Assembly: GCA_002359735.1 (NCBI GenBank)
Contig: DENS01000002.1
Coordinates: 142,492-175,698, forward strand
Source: Micavibrio sp. UBA2638
GTDB taxonomy: Bacteria > Pseudomonadota > Alphaproteobacteria > Micavibrionales > Micavibrionaceae
DNA length: 33,207 bases
Reading direction: 5' to 3'
In this document: one piece after another, positions 23,887 through 31,720 of the stretch
Numbering within the stretch: the first letter of the stretch is position 1
Layout: each line of letters starts with the position of its first letter
Position numbers and translations under genes: made by a program
The notes under the pieces: generated by a model
Told to the model about the DNA's origin: nothing
Database searches by the model: none
The model's input: only the letters and a program-made list of their open reading frames with translations

Positions 23887-24384
23887 ATGAAACAGCAACC
23901 ATTAGAGCGTAAAATTTCAGATATTGTCGCACCGGTCATTGAAGATTTGGGCTTTTCATTATACTGCGTGAAATTAACCGGTCAGGACGGCGCCACAATC
24001 GTACAGATTATGGCCGAAGATCCTGCAACGGGACGCCTTGGCGTTGATGATTGCGCAAAAATCAGCCGCGCTGTGTCTGCCATAATGGAAGTTGAAGACC
24101 CTATCAAAAGCGCCTACCGCCTTGAGGTTAGCTCCCCCGGCATTGATCGCTTTCTAATACAGCCGGAACATTTTGAAAAATATAAAGGCTTTGAAGCCAA
24201 ACTGGAAACCGATACGCCGGCAGAAAACGGACAACGTAAATTTCGCGGCGTTATAAAAGAAATGGAAAACAACACCATCTTGATAATGACCGATGAAGGT
24301 GAAGTGGAGATACCGCTCAACACGCTGGCCAAGGCCAAACTGGTTATGACTGATGATTTAATTAAAGCAACTGCTAATTTGTAA
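23887..24384 (+). CDS. rimP: Ribosome maturation factor RimP
   Basis: The product has 165 residues and matches RimP, which assists 30S subunit maturation. The N-terminal domain has LEVSSPGIDRFL, the family signature, at about 78-89. A C-terminal SH3-like beta domain (about 95-160) includes FRGVIKEMENNTILI. It is the first gene after the terminator and lies 14 bases before nusA, the standard rimP-nusA-infB order. No clear ribosome site precedes its ATG. Confidence 0.94.
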   Translation: MKQQPLERKISDIVAPVIEDLGFSLYCVKLTGQDGATIVQIMAEDPATGRLGVDDCAKISRAVSAIMEVEDPIKSAYRLEVSSPGIDRFLIQPEHFEKYKGFEAKLETDTPAENGQRKFRGVIKEMENNTILIMTDEGEVEIPLNTLAKAKLVMTDDLIKATANL

Positions 24385-24398
24385 AAAGGAAAGAAAAA

Positions 24399-25970
24399 AT
24401 GGAACTCATTCAGGTAGCAGACACCGTTGCAAGAGAAAAAAATATCGATCGCGACATCGTCCTTGAGGCGATGGAAGAAGCGATCCAAAAGGCCGGACGT
24501 TCGAAATACGGCCACGACCACGATATTCGTGCCCATATTGATCGTAAAAACGGCAATATTGAACTTAAACGTTACCGTGAGGTTGTACCTGATGATGCTG
24601 AAATTGAGAATGAGATGGCTCAATTAACACTCGAGCAAGCCAAACGCATCAAACCAGACGCTGAAATTGGCGAATTTTTCATTGATGACTTACCGCCATT
24701 GGATTTTGGCCGAATTGCCGCACAGACTGCGAAACAGGTCATCATGCAGAAAGTTCGCGAGGCCGAACGTGACCGTCAATATCTTGAGTTCAAGGATAGA
24801 GTTGGTGAAGTGGTTAACGGCCTTGTAAAGCGTGTTGAATTTGGTAATGCAACCATTGACATTCAGGGACGTGCGGAAGCCCTTCTTCGCCGTGACGAAA
24901 GTCTGCCGCGCGAACATTTGAAAAACGGGGACCGCGTCCGAGCCATTATTTATGATGTGCGTCAGGAAACGCGCGGCCCGCAAATCTTCTTGTCACGTTC
25001 ACACCCTGATTTCATGGCAAAACTTTTTACACAAGAAGTACCCGAAATTTACGACGGCGTCATTGAGATCAAGGCCGTTGCCCGCGACCCCGGCAGCCGT
25101 GCGAAAATTGCCGTTCAGTCATCTGATGGATCGATTGACCCGGTCGGCGCTTGCGTCGGCATGCGTGGTTCACGCGTACAGGCCGTTGTGAACGAGCTGG
25201 GCGGTGAGAAAATTGACATTGTGCCTTGGACAGAAGATATCGCGTCCTTTATCGTAAGCGCCCTGTCCCCGGCGGTTGTGTCAAAGGTTGTTTTGGATGA
25301 AGATGCCAAGCGCATGGACGTCGTCGTTGCCGAAGACCAACTATCTCTGGCAATTGGCCGCCGCGGTCAAAATGTGCGCCTTGCGTCAATGCTATCGGGC
25401 TGGGACATTGATATCATGACAGAGGCAGAAGAATCTGAACGCCGCGCAGAAGAGTTCAAGACACGTTCGACCTTGTTTATAACTGCTTTGGATGTTGATG
25501 AAGTCATCGCCCATCTTCTTGTCGCTGAAGGGTTTACCAAAATTGAAGAAATTGCTGAGACGCCGATTGAAGAGCTTAATTATATTGAAGGCTTTGAAGA
25601 AGAGATTTCAGTAGAATTGCAGAACCGTGCGAAAACCTATCTTGAAAACAAGGCAGCTGAACTTAATGAAAAACAAAATGAATTAGGATTAGCCGAGGAC
25701 CTGGTTACGTTTGAAGGTTTAAGCCCCGATCAAATCCTGAAACTGGGTGAGCAAGGCATCAAAACACGTGATGATCTTGCTGATCTGGCTGGTGATGAAT
25801 TGGTTGAGTTATTGGGCGAAGGCGTCATGACCGTCAAGGAGGCCAATGACGTTATCATGGATGCCCGTGCGCACTGGTTTGCGGACGAAGATGCCGCGGC
25901 GAATGATGCTGACAACGCAGAATCCGCTGATACGGATAATGTTCAACCCAAGCAAGAAGCGGCATCGTAG
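24399..25970 (+). CDS. nusA: Transcription termination/antitermination factor NusA
   Basis: NusA binds RNA polymerase and nascent RNA and modulates pausing, termination and antitermination. The 523-residue product has the N-terminal polymerase-binding domain (about 1-125), S1 domain (134-200), KH1 with GACVGMRGSRV (250-260), KH2 with AIGRRGQNVR (318-327), and two C-terminal helix-hairpin-helix acidic repeats (about 363-415 and 437-490), as in Gram-negative NusA. The tail is Asp/Ala-rich. AAAAGGAAAG precedes the ATG. The next gene, infB, starts 246 bases later, which is unusually far for this operon. Confidence 0.96.
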   Translation: MELIQVADTVAREKNIDRDIVLEAMEEAIQKAGRSKYGHDHDIRAHIDRKNGNIELKRYREVVPDDAEIENEMAQLTLEQAKRIKPDAEIGEFFIDDLPPLDFGRIAAQTAKQVIMQKVREAERDRQYLEFKDRVGEVVNGLVKRVEFGNATIDIQGRAEALLRRDESLPREHLKNGDRVRAIIYDVRQETRGPQIFLSRSHPDFMAKLFTQEVPEIYDGVIEIKAVARDPGSRAKIAVQSSDGSIDPVGACVGMRGSRVQAVVNELGGEKIDIVPWTEDIASFIVSALSPAVVSKVVLDEDAKRMDVVVAEDQLSLAIGRRGQNVRLASMLSGWDIDIMTEAEESERRAEEFKTRSTLFITALDVDEVIAHLLVAEGFTKIEEIAETPIEELNYIEGFEEEISVELQNRAKTYLENKAAELNEKQNELGLAEDLVTFEGLSPDQILKLGEQGIKTRDDLADLAGDELVELLGEGVMTVKEANDVIMDARAHWFADEDAAANDADNAESADTDNVQPKQEAAS

Positions 25971-25992
25971 AACAATGTTGTTCTGCGCCCGC

Positions 25993-26112
25993 ACGAGGAA
26001 GAGTAAATTATTTTGTACCGCACTGATGAAAGACATGTCTTTTTAATTAATATGTTGCACGGCAAAACACGTGCAGCAAGCGGTACATCTTTGCCTTTAT
26101 TCTTTTCCTCGT
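25993..26112 (+). ncRNA. Candidate structured RNA element between nusA and infB
   Basis: This 120-base stretch can fold into nested helices. P1 pairs 25993-26003 (ACGAGGAAGAG) with 26102-26112 (CTTTTCCTCGT), 11 bp with one G-U. P2 pairs 26014-26021 (TGTACCGC) with 26080-26087 (GCGGTACA), 8 bp. Inside P2 are P4, 26029-26042 (AAAGACATGTCTTT, 5 bp with a CATG loop), and P3, 26053-26061 with 26070-26078 (TGTTGCACG/CGTGCAGCA, 9 bp with one G-U). The result is a three-way junction on a long basal stem. It matches no RNA family I know. It could be a leader controlling infB, an sRNA, or a palindromic repeat insertion. No long ORF is present. Confidence 0.4.
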
Positions 26113-26216
26113 TTTGTAAACTGTTAGTCGGGTTAGACTTTCGGGCTACGAATGCACATATTAATTTCAAAAGAGGATTTTACGATAAAGCGTAACTAGT
26201 GTATATCTAGGTACGA

Positions 26217-28745
26217 ATGGATAAAGGTATGACTGAAGCAAAAAACAAAGATACATCGAACGATAAAACCGAAGACAAAAAAGAAGAGACTGGCAAGAAA
26301 ACTCTTAGCCTGGGTGGTACGCTCAGCTTAAAAGGTGGTACCGCCCCCAAAGCGCCCCCCACTAGTGGACGCAGCGGCATAGCCGTGGAGGTCCGCCGAT
26401 CAAAACGCGCAGCCCCGCAACAACAGTCACAACAAGCGGACGCTCCAGGCACTAGCGGTTCGGATGAGCTTGCGACGCTTACCAACGCAGAACGTCAGGC
26501 ACGTATTGAGGCCTTGCAAAAATCCATGGAAGAAGGTGAAAGAAAAAGCTCTTTACCCAAGCGCCAGGATACAACAATTGTAAAAAAAGAAGAAAAAGAA
26601 GAAGCGCCGAGCAAAGATGATCTGCGCAAAAAAGAGCTTGAAGAGCTACAGCGCATCGAAGAGGAAGAGCGCGCTAAAGCAGAAGCCGCAAAAGCATCAG
26701 CCCCCCCGATTCATAACCGCAAGGAAAGAACATTTAACAATGATTCCGCAGACACTACATCTGAAAGTTATCGTGATCGCCTGAAAAAAGCAGAAGCCAA
26801 GGCGCCACCAAAACCCCGTCCCGCGGATGATCGGCGCAGAAGTCGTATCACGGTTACACAAGCGATCAACAATGACTTCGAACGCGACCGTGGCCCTTCT
26901 TTGGCTGCCCAAAAACGCGCCCGTGAAAAAGCACGCATGGCCGCAAAAAACGGGCCCATGGAGACCAAGAAAATCATCCGTGAGGTCATTTTGCCTGAGG
27001 CGATTACTGTACAGGAATTAGCCAACCGCATGGCAGAACCTGGCGGCGATGTGGTTAAGGCTCTAATGAAATTAGGCGTAATGGCCACAATCAACCAAAC
27101 AATCGATGCAGACACGGCCGAGCTTATCATTGACGAGTTTGGCCACAAGGTAAAACGTGTAACCGAAGCCGATATTGAAATCGGCATGGAAGGTGAAGAA
27201 GATAAGCCCGAAGATCTAATCAGCCGCCCCCCTGTTGTTACGATCATGGGACATGTTGACCATGGTAAAACATCATTGCTGGATGCGCTGCGTTCAACCG
27301 ATGTTGCCGCGGGCGAAGCTGGCGGAATTACGCAACATATTGGTGCCTATCAGGTAACAATGAATTCTGGCGACAAAATCACATTCCTTGACACCCCTGG
27401 TCACGCGGCGTTTACAGAAATGCGTGCACGCGGTGCCAACGTAACAGATATTGTCGTTATCGTTGTCGCCGCCGATGATTCAATCATGCCGCAAACTATC
27501 GAGGCTATTAACCATGCCAAGGCGGCAGAGGTCCCTATCATCATTGCCATCAATAAAATTGATAAGCCTGAGGCAAATCCACAGAAGATAAAAACAGATC
27601 TCCTGCAATATGAAGTTGTTGTCGAAGAAATGAGTGGTGACGTCCAATGTGTCGAGATCTCTGCAAAGCAGCAAAAGAATCTGGATAAACTGGAAGAAGC
27701 CATTTTAATCCAGGCAGAGATTTTAGAATTAAAAGCAAACCCAGACCGCCCTGCGCAGGGTTATGTTGTTGAATCTAAATTGGAACGCGGCCGCGGTTCT
27801 GTTGCAACGGCCCTGATCCAGAATGGAACTCTTAAGATTGGTGATGTGTTTGTTGCCGGCTCTGAAATGGGTAAAGTTAAGGCACTGATTAATGACCGCG
27901 GCAAAAATATCGAGGCCGCCATCCCGGGTATGCCGGTTGAGGTCATTGGCCTTAATGCATCGCCGCAGGCTGGCGACAGCTTGATTGTCGTTGGTGATGA
28001 AAGCCGCGCCCGTGAAATCAGCGAATATCGTCAGCGTAAAAAACGCGAGGCCATTGCCGCCAAAAATGTGAAAAACCGTACAACAATTGAAGACCTTGTT
28101 CTTCAACGTGAAATCGGTGAGGTTACGAAACTTCCCGTTATTATTAAAGCTGACGTTCATGGCTCGGTTGAGGCCATAGCAGGATCTTTAGCCAAAATGG
28201 TAGAAGAAACTCCTGATATTGATGTCCACGTCATACATTCAGGCGTTGGCGGAATTATCGAATCTGACGTTACATTGGCAAAGGCATCTGGAGCTTTGAT
28301 TATAGGCTTTAATGTTCGCGCCGGAGCACAGGCCCGTGACATGGCCACACGCGATGATGTGGATATTCGTTACTACAACGTCATTTACGATGTCATTGAT
28401 GATGCCAAATCAATCTTGAGTGGTATGTTATCGCCGACAATCCGTGAAGAATATATTGGGCAAGCAAAAATACTGCAGGTCTTCAACATTTCTAAAGTTG
28501 GTAAAATTGCCGGTTGTATGGTCGAAGAAGGCGCCGTACGCCGTGGTAACAAGGTTCGCTTGCTTCGCGACAATGTTGTTATTCATGAGGGCATGCTGAA
28601 AACGCTTAAGCGCTTTAAAGACGAAGTGAAAGAAGTAAAAGAAGGTACAGAATGTGGTATGGCTTTTGAAAACTATGAAGACTTGCGTGTTGACGATGTC
28701 ATTGAATGTTACGAAGTCATTGAAGAAGCCCGTACAGTCGATTAA
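26217..28745 (+). CDS. infB: Translation initiation factor IF-2
   Basis: IF-2 is the GTPase that places initiator tRNA on the 30S subunit. The product has 842 residues. A highly charged, variable N-terminal region (1-250) with Lys/Glu/Ala-rich helices precedes the conserved IF2-N segment (about 258-310). The G domain has G1 GHVDHGKT (345-352), G3 DTPGH (392-396) and G4 NKID (446-449). Domains II to IV follow to the end, including the initiator-tRNA-binding C2 domain. I chose the ATG at 26217 (TAGGT 5 bases upstream, in-frame stop just before) over the ATG at 26229. The usual ylxR gene is missing upstream. Confidence 0.97.
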   Translation: MDKGMTEAKNKDTSNDKTEDKKEETGKKTLSLGGTLSLKGGTAPKAPPTSGRSGIAVEVRRSKRAAPQQQSQQADAPGTSGSDELATLTNAERQARIEALQKSMEEGERKSSLPKRQDTTIVKKEEKEEAPSKDDLRKKELEELQRIEEEERAKAEAAKASAPPIHNRKERTFNNDSADTTSESYRDRLKKAEAKAPPKPRPADDRRRSRITVTQAINNDFERDRGPSLAAQKRAREKARMAAKNGPMETKKIIREVILPEAITVQELANRMAEPGGDVVKALMKLGVMATINQTIDADTAELIIDEFGHKVKRVTEADIEIGMEGEEDKPEDLISRPPVVTIMGHVDHGKTSLLDALRSTDVAAGEAGGITQHIGAYQVTMNSGDKITFLDTPGHAAFTEMRARGANVTDIVVIVVAADDSIMPQTIEAINHAKAAEVPIIIAINKIDKPEANPQKIKTDLLQYEVVVEEMSGDVQCVEISAKQQKNLDKLEEAILIQAEILELKANPDRPAQGYVVESKLERGRGSVATALIQNGTLKIGDVFVAGSEMGKVKALINDRGKNIEAAIPGMPVEVIGLNASPQAGDSLIVVGDESRAREISEYRQRKKREAIAAKNVKNRTTIEDLVLQREIGEVTKLPVIIKADVHGSVEAIAGSLAKMVEETPDIDVHVIHSGVGGIIESDVTLAKASGALIIGFNVRAGAQARDMATRDDVDIRYYNVIYDVIDDAKSILSGMLSPTIREEYIGQAKILQVFNISKVGKIAGCMVEEGAVRRGNKVRLLRDNVVIHEGMLKTLKRFKDEVKEVKEGTECGMAFENYEDLRVDDVIECYEVIEEARTVD

Positions 28746-28768
28746 GCCCTACTCTCTTACAGGTATAT

Positions 28769-29185
28769 ATGAAACGTAAAACTTCATCAAAAGAGCCAAC
28801 GCAAAGGCAACTGCGTGTTGGAGAGCAGTTAAAACAAATAATTGCTCAAACGATGCTGCGCGGGCATTTTTCGCACAGAGACTTATTGGATGCCTCACAA
28901 GTTACCGTTAGTGAAGTTCGTGTCTCACCTGACTTGAAAAATGCTACGGCCTATGTCATGACACTTGGCGGAGCCAACATTGATACCATTCTACCTGCGC
29001 TAAATGACGAGGCCCGGACCTTTCAAAAAGAAATTAACCGGCAATCTAATATGAAGTTTACGCCGCGTTTGTCATTTAAAGTCGACCATACTTTTGATGA
29101 AGTGCAGCGTATCAATACACTTTTGAATGAAGTTAAAAGTGAACGCAATCGTTCTGATGCAGACGAAAACGACAAGAATGAATAA
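28769..29185 (+). CDS. rbfA: 30S ribosome-binding factor RbfA
   Basis: RbfA binds the 30S subunit and helps 16S rRNA 5'-end maturation. The product has 138 residues with the single KH-like domain at about 12-115. VRVSPDLKNATAYVM and the C-terminal LSFKVDHTFDEVQRIN are family hallmarks. The N-terminus is basic and the C-terminus highly charged. It lies 23 bases after infB and 11 bases before truB in the standard operon order. Confidence 0.95.
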   Translation: MKRKTSSKEPTQRQLRVGEQLKQIIAQTMLRGHFSHRDLLDASQVTVSEVRVSPDLKNATAYVMTLGGANIDTILPALNDEARTFQKEINRQSNMKFTPRLSFKVDHTFDEVQRINTLLNEVKSERNRSDADENDKNE

Positions 29186-29196
29186 GAGGCCCATCT

Positions 29197-30120
29197 ATGG
29201 GACGGCGTAAAAAAGGGCAACCTGTTTCAGGTTGGATCAATCTAGACAAACCTGTTGGGATTGGTTCGACGAAGGCTTTATCAAGAGTACGAAAATTTCT
29301 TGATGCGCAAAAGGCCGGTCATGCGGGAACTCTCGATCCTTTGGCTAGCGGCATTCTTCCCATTGCCCTGGGTGAGGCGACAAAAGTGATCCCCTTTATT
29401 CAGGATGCCGCCAAAACATATGCATTTACCATTAAATGGGGCGAAGCCACCGACACGGACGATACGGAAGGCAACATAATAAAAACCAGCCCCAATCGTC
29501 CAAAAGAACAAGACATCTTAAAGGCACTACCGGATTTCACCGGAGAAATCACACAAATACCGCCCAAATATTCAGCCATTAAAATTGATGGTCAGCGCGC
29601 CTATGATTTGGCCAGAAGTGGCGCAGACATTGAGATGAAATCACGACAAGTCGTAATTAATCAACTGGAGCTATTAGAGGCTCGTAGGGATGCAGCGGAC
29701 TTTCGCGTAAATTGCGGTAAAGGCACCTATGTTCGATCTTTAGCCCGCGACATAGCCGAAAAACTTGGTACTTACGGCCATATTATCGCCTTAAGGCGTG
29801 AATCTGTCGGTTATTTTACACTACAAAGCGCGATTTCACTTGAAATATTGGAAAATATGGATCATAGTGCCGCCCTTAAAGAGATTTTGCAGCCTTTGCA
29901 GGCGCCGCTGGACGATATCCCGGCTTTGCCTCTTAAGGAAACAGAGGTTGCAAAATTAAGGAATGGACAAAGCCTGTCCTTCGTTTCAAAAGGTGATTTT
30001 GCCCGTTTACCAAAAACATCCGCAAATGACCCTGTAGTTGCCATGTATAACGGCACCGCTGTTGCACTGGTTGAAATTGAAGGTCCTGCTATTCACCCGT
30101 TCCGCGTTTTTAACCAATGA
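29197..30120 (+). CDS. truB: tRNA pseudouridine-55 synthase
   Basis: TruB makes pseudouridine 55 in the T-loop of tRNAs. The product has 307 residues. The catalytic segment GHAGTLDPLASG contains the nucleophile Asp47, and other conserved parts are GWINLDKPVGIGST at the start, IPPKYSAIKIDGQRAYDLAR and GTYVRSLARDI. The C-terminal region (about 230-305) is the PUA-like domain typical of bacterial TruB. It lies 11 bases after rbfA and 16 bases before rpsO. Confidence 0.96.
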   Translation: MGRRKKGQPVSGWINLDKPVGIGSTKALSRVRKFLDAQKAGHAGTLDPLASGILPIALGEATKVIPFIQDAAKTYAFTIKWGEATDTDDTEGNIIKTSPNRPKEQDILKALPDFTGEITQIPPKYSAIKIDGQRAYDLARSGADIEMKSRQVVINQLELLEARRDAADFRVNCGKGTYVRSLARDIAEKLGTYGHIIALRRESVGYFTLQSAISLEILENMDHSAALKEILQPLQAPLDDIPALPLKETEVAKLRNGQSLSFVSKGDFARLPKTSANDPVVAMYNGTAVALVEIEGPAIHPFRVFNQ

Positions 30121-30136
30121 TAAAAGGAACTAAAAG

Positions 30137-30406
30137 ATGTCGCTACAAGGTAAAGCAAAACAAGAAGTCATCAAAAAATACGCCACTAAGAAAGATGATA
30201 CAGGATCACCTGAAGTGCAGGTTGCTATTCTGACCACAAGAATTAATGAGTTGTCCGAGCACATGCAGACACACAAAAAAGACCTGCACTCACGCCGCGG
30301 TCTGTTGGCCATGGTTGCCAAACGTCGTAAACTGTTGGATTACCTTAAGAAAAAGAATGAAAAGCGTTACCAGGACCTTATTGCAAGTCTGGGCATTCGT
30401 CGCTAA
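30137..30406 (+). CDS. rpsO: Ribosomal protein uS15
   Basis: The product is the complete 89-residue uS15, a primary 16S rRNA-binding protein of the 30S platform. The family pattern is clear: DTGSPEVQVAILTTRINEL, HKKDLHSRRGLL and RRKLLDYLKKKN, ending SLGIRR. AAAGGA lies upstream of the ATG. An intrinsic terminator follows 21 bases after the stop, so rpsO closes the operon, and pnp, usually its direct neighbour, is transcribed separately here. Confidence 0.98.
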   Translation: MSLQGKAKQEVIKKYATKKDDTGSPEVQVAILTTRINELSEHMQTHKKDLHSRRGLLAMVAKRRKLLDYLKKKNEKRYQDLIASLGIRR

Positions 30407-30427
30407 TCATAGTAAATATATTCATGG

Positions 30428-30456
30428 AAAAGGTCACATTCACTGTGGCCTTTTTT
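30428..30456 (+). terminator. Intrinsic terminator after rpsO
   Basis: GGTCACA (30432-30438) pairs with TGTGGCC (30444-30450) around a 5-base loop, with one G-U pair. Four flanking A can pair with the start of the following run of six T. This is a strong Rho-independent terminator closing the rimP-to-rpsO operon. Confidence 0.93.
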
Positions 30457-30546
30457 ATTGCCCTAATGGCTGCTTCCGGAACTTTTTTTAATGTTAAACG
30501 TCAGTAGAGGTAATAAACACTTAGTAACAAAGAAGAGATAAAGATC

Positions 30547-30786
30547 ATGAGCAAGAATAACAGCAAAAATATGATTATAGCCGCCCTCGTAGCAATCGTA
30601 TTAACCATTGGTGCGTTAGCCATTCTAAACGCCCCTGACGAGCGCACCGCCGGCGAGCATATAAACGATGCCATTGAAAATCTGGACGACGGAGTTGACG
30701 ATGCAGCGCGCGAATTGCAGGACCGTACCCCGGCAGAGCGCATTCAAGATGAATATAAAGATGCAACAGACGGCAACGCCGAATAA
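30547..30786 (+). CDS. Small acidic membrane-anchored protein, unknown
   Basis: The product has 79 residues: a short basic N-terminus, one transmembrane helix at about 9-28, then a strongly acidic amphipathic helical tail (30-79) rich in Asp, Glu and Ala. I do not recognise it. The positively charged N-terminal flank suggests N-in, with the acidic tail in the periplasm; cleavage as a signal peptide is also possible. It sits alone between the rpsO terminator and convergent gpmA, and its own terminator hairpin overlaps the end of gpmA. The reading frame is plausible but the ribosome site (AGAGAT) is modest. Confidence 0.6.
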   Translation: MSKNNSKNMIIAALVAIVLTIGALAILNAPDERTAGEHINDAIENLDDGVDDAARELQDRTPAERIQDEYKDATDGNAE

Positions 30787-30867
30787 CGATCCTGCCTGAA
30801 GATATCGTGATCATAAGCAGCAAGACGAGGGATTAGCCGCTTTACTAGAGGCCGTAAAATTAACCCG

Positions 30868-30892
30868 GCTATTTCAAGAAATAGCGTTTTTT
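30868..30892 (+). terminator. Terminator of the small acidic protein gene, overlapping gpmA 3' end
   Basis: GCTATTT (30868-30874) and AAATAGC (30879-30885) form a perfect 7-bp stem with loop CAAG, followed by G and six T on the plus strand. The same bases encode the last codons and stop of gpmA on the opposite strand. On the minus strand the downstream T-run is weak, so it probably acts mainly on the plus-strand transcript. Confidence 0.75.
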
Positions 30893-31489
30893 AATCTGTC
30901 CGTTCTCTAGTTCAAACACCAAAGGAGCGCCGGTTGGAAATTCTGCGTCATTAATGGTATCAGGGCTTTCTACCCCCAAAGTAATCAGTGTCGCGCGCAG
31001 CGAATTTCCATGCGCGGCTATTAATACGTTCTTCCCCTGATCCAATAACGGCTTTATTTGGCTGTTAAAATATGGACGAACGCGGTTCTCAACGACATCC
31101 TTGAGACATTCCCCGCCAGGAGGCGCCGTATCATAGGAACGCCGCCAGATATGCACTTGTTCTTCGCCATATTTTTGACGGGTTTCATCTTTATCAAGAC
31201 CCGTTAAGTCTCCATAGTCACGCTCGCGTAAATCAGGGTGACGCACCATATTTGCCAGTAATGCGCCCTGTCCGGCTTCATTTAGAACAATTTCGGCCGT
31301 TCTATTGGCGCGGATCTGCGTGGAGGAAAATACGGCATCAAAAGTAATTCCTGCTGCCTTAAGGAGCTCTCCCGCACTTTTGGCTTCTTTTTCACCTTGT
31401 TCAGTTAAATCAACATCGTGAAAACCAGTAAATTTATTTGCAAGGTTCCATACGGATTGTCCATGACGCAGCAATACGAGATAGTTCAT
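30869..31489 (-). CDS. gpmA: 2,3-bisphosphoglycerate-dependent phosphoglycerate mutase
   Basis: GpmA interconverts 3- and 2-phosphoglycerate in glycolysis and gluconeogenesis. The product has 206 residues, the short form of the family. The phosphohistidine motif LRHGQSVWN holds His9, and other catalytic elements are RERDYGDLTGLDK with Glu89 and AAHGNSLRA with His160. I chose the ATG at 31489, which gives the usual N-terminus; a TTG at 31528 would add 13 residues. AAGGA lies upstream at a somewhat long distance. It is divergent from pnp and convergent with the small acidic protein gene. Confidence 0.93.
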   Translation of the reverse strand: MNYLVLLRHGQSVWNLANKFTGFHDVDLTEQGEKEAKSAGELLKAAGITFDAVFSSTQIRANRTAEIVLNEAGQGALLANMVRHPDLRERDYGDLTGLDKDETRQKYGEEQVHIWRRSYDTAPPGGECLKDVVENRVRPYFNSQIKPLLDQGKNVLIAAHGNSLRATLITLGVESPDTINDAEFPTGAPLVFELENGQIKKRYFLK

Positions 31490-31657
31490 CGGTGTAAATT
31501 TTCCTTTTATCTTTGACTTTTCGGGCAAAAAATGCCACTTATGTATGCGGTTGTAAAGGGATATCGATATGCGGTTGACCGATAAATATATTTAATTTGA
31601 TTAAGTATCTTTACCAGTCCGCCGAATATCTTCCGCCCTTACTAAATTTTGAACACG

Positions 31658-31687
31658 AGCAAGCAAACGTCTTTATGACGTCTTGCT
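31658..31687 (+). promoter_or_regulatory. Stem-loop in the pnp leader
   Basis: AGCAAG (31658-31663) pairs with CTTGCT (31682-31687), and ACGTC (31667-31671) pairs with GACGT (31677-31681). This gives an 11-bp hairpin with a 3-base bulge and a TTTAT loop, ending 33 bases before the pnp start. E. coli pnp has a comparable leader hairpin through which RNase III and PNPase autoregulate pnp mRNA. The same role here is inference. Confidence 0.5.
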
Positions 31688-31720
31688 GATATTGCATATA
31701 AACTAAAGGAAAAATAATAC

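Noticed and set aside
26023..26045. CTGATGA followed by a short stem, resembling a hammerhead ribozyme core
   Set aside because: The obligatory GAAA after stem II is absent (TTTAAT instead) and the surrounding helices do not form the hammerhead arrangement.
26013..26195. Short open frame in the nusA-infB gap as a possible ylxR remnant
   Set aside because: The translated residues show none of the YlxR features and the start lies inside the folded element, so it is not supported.
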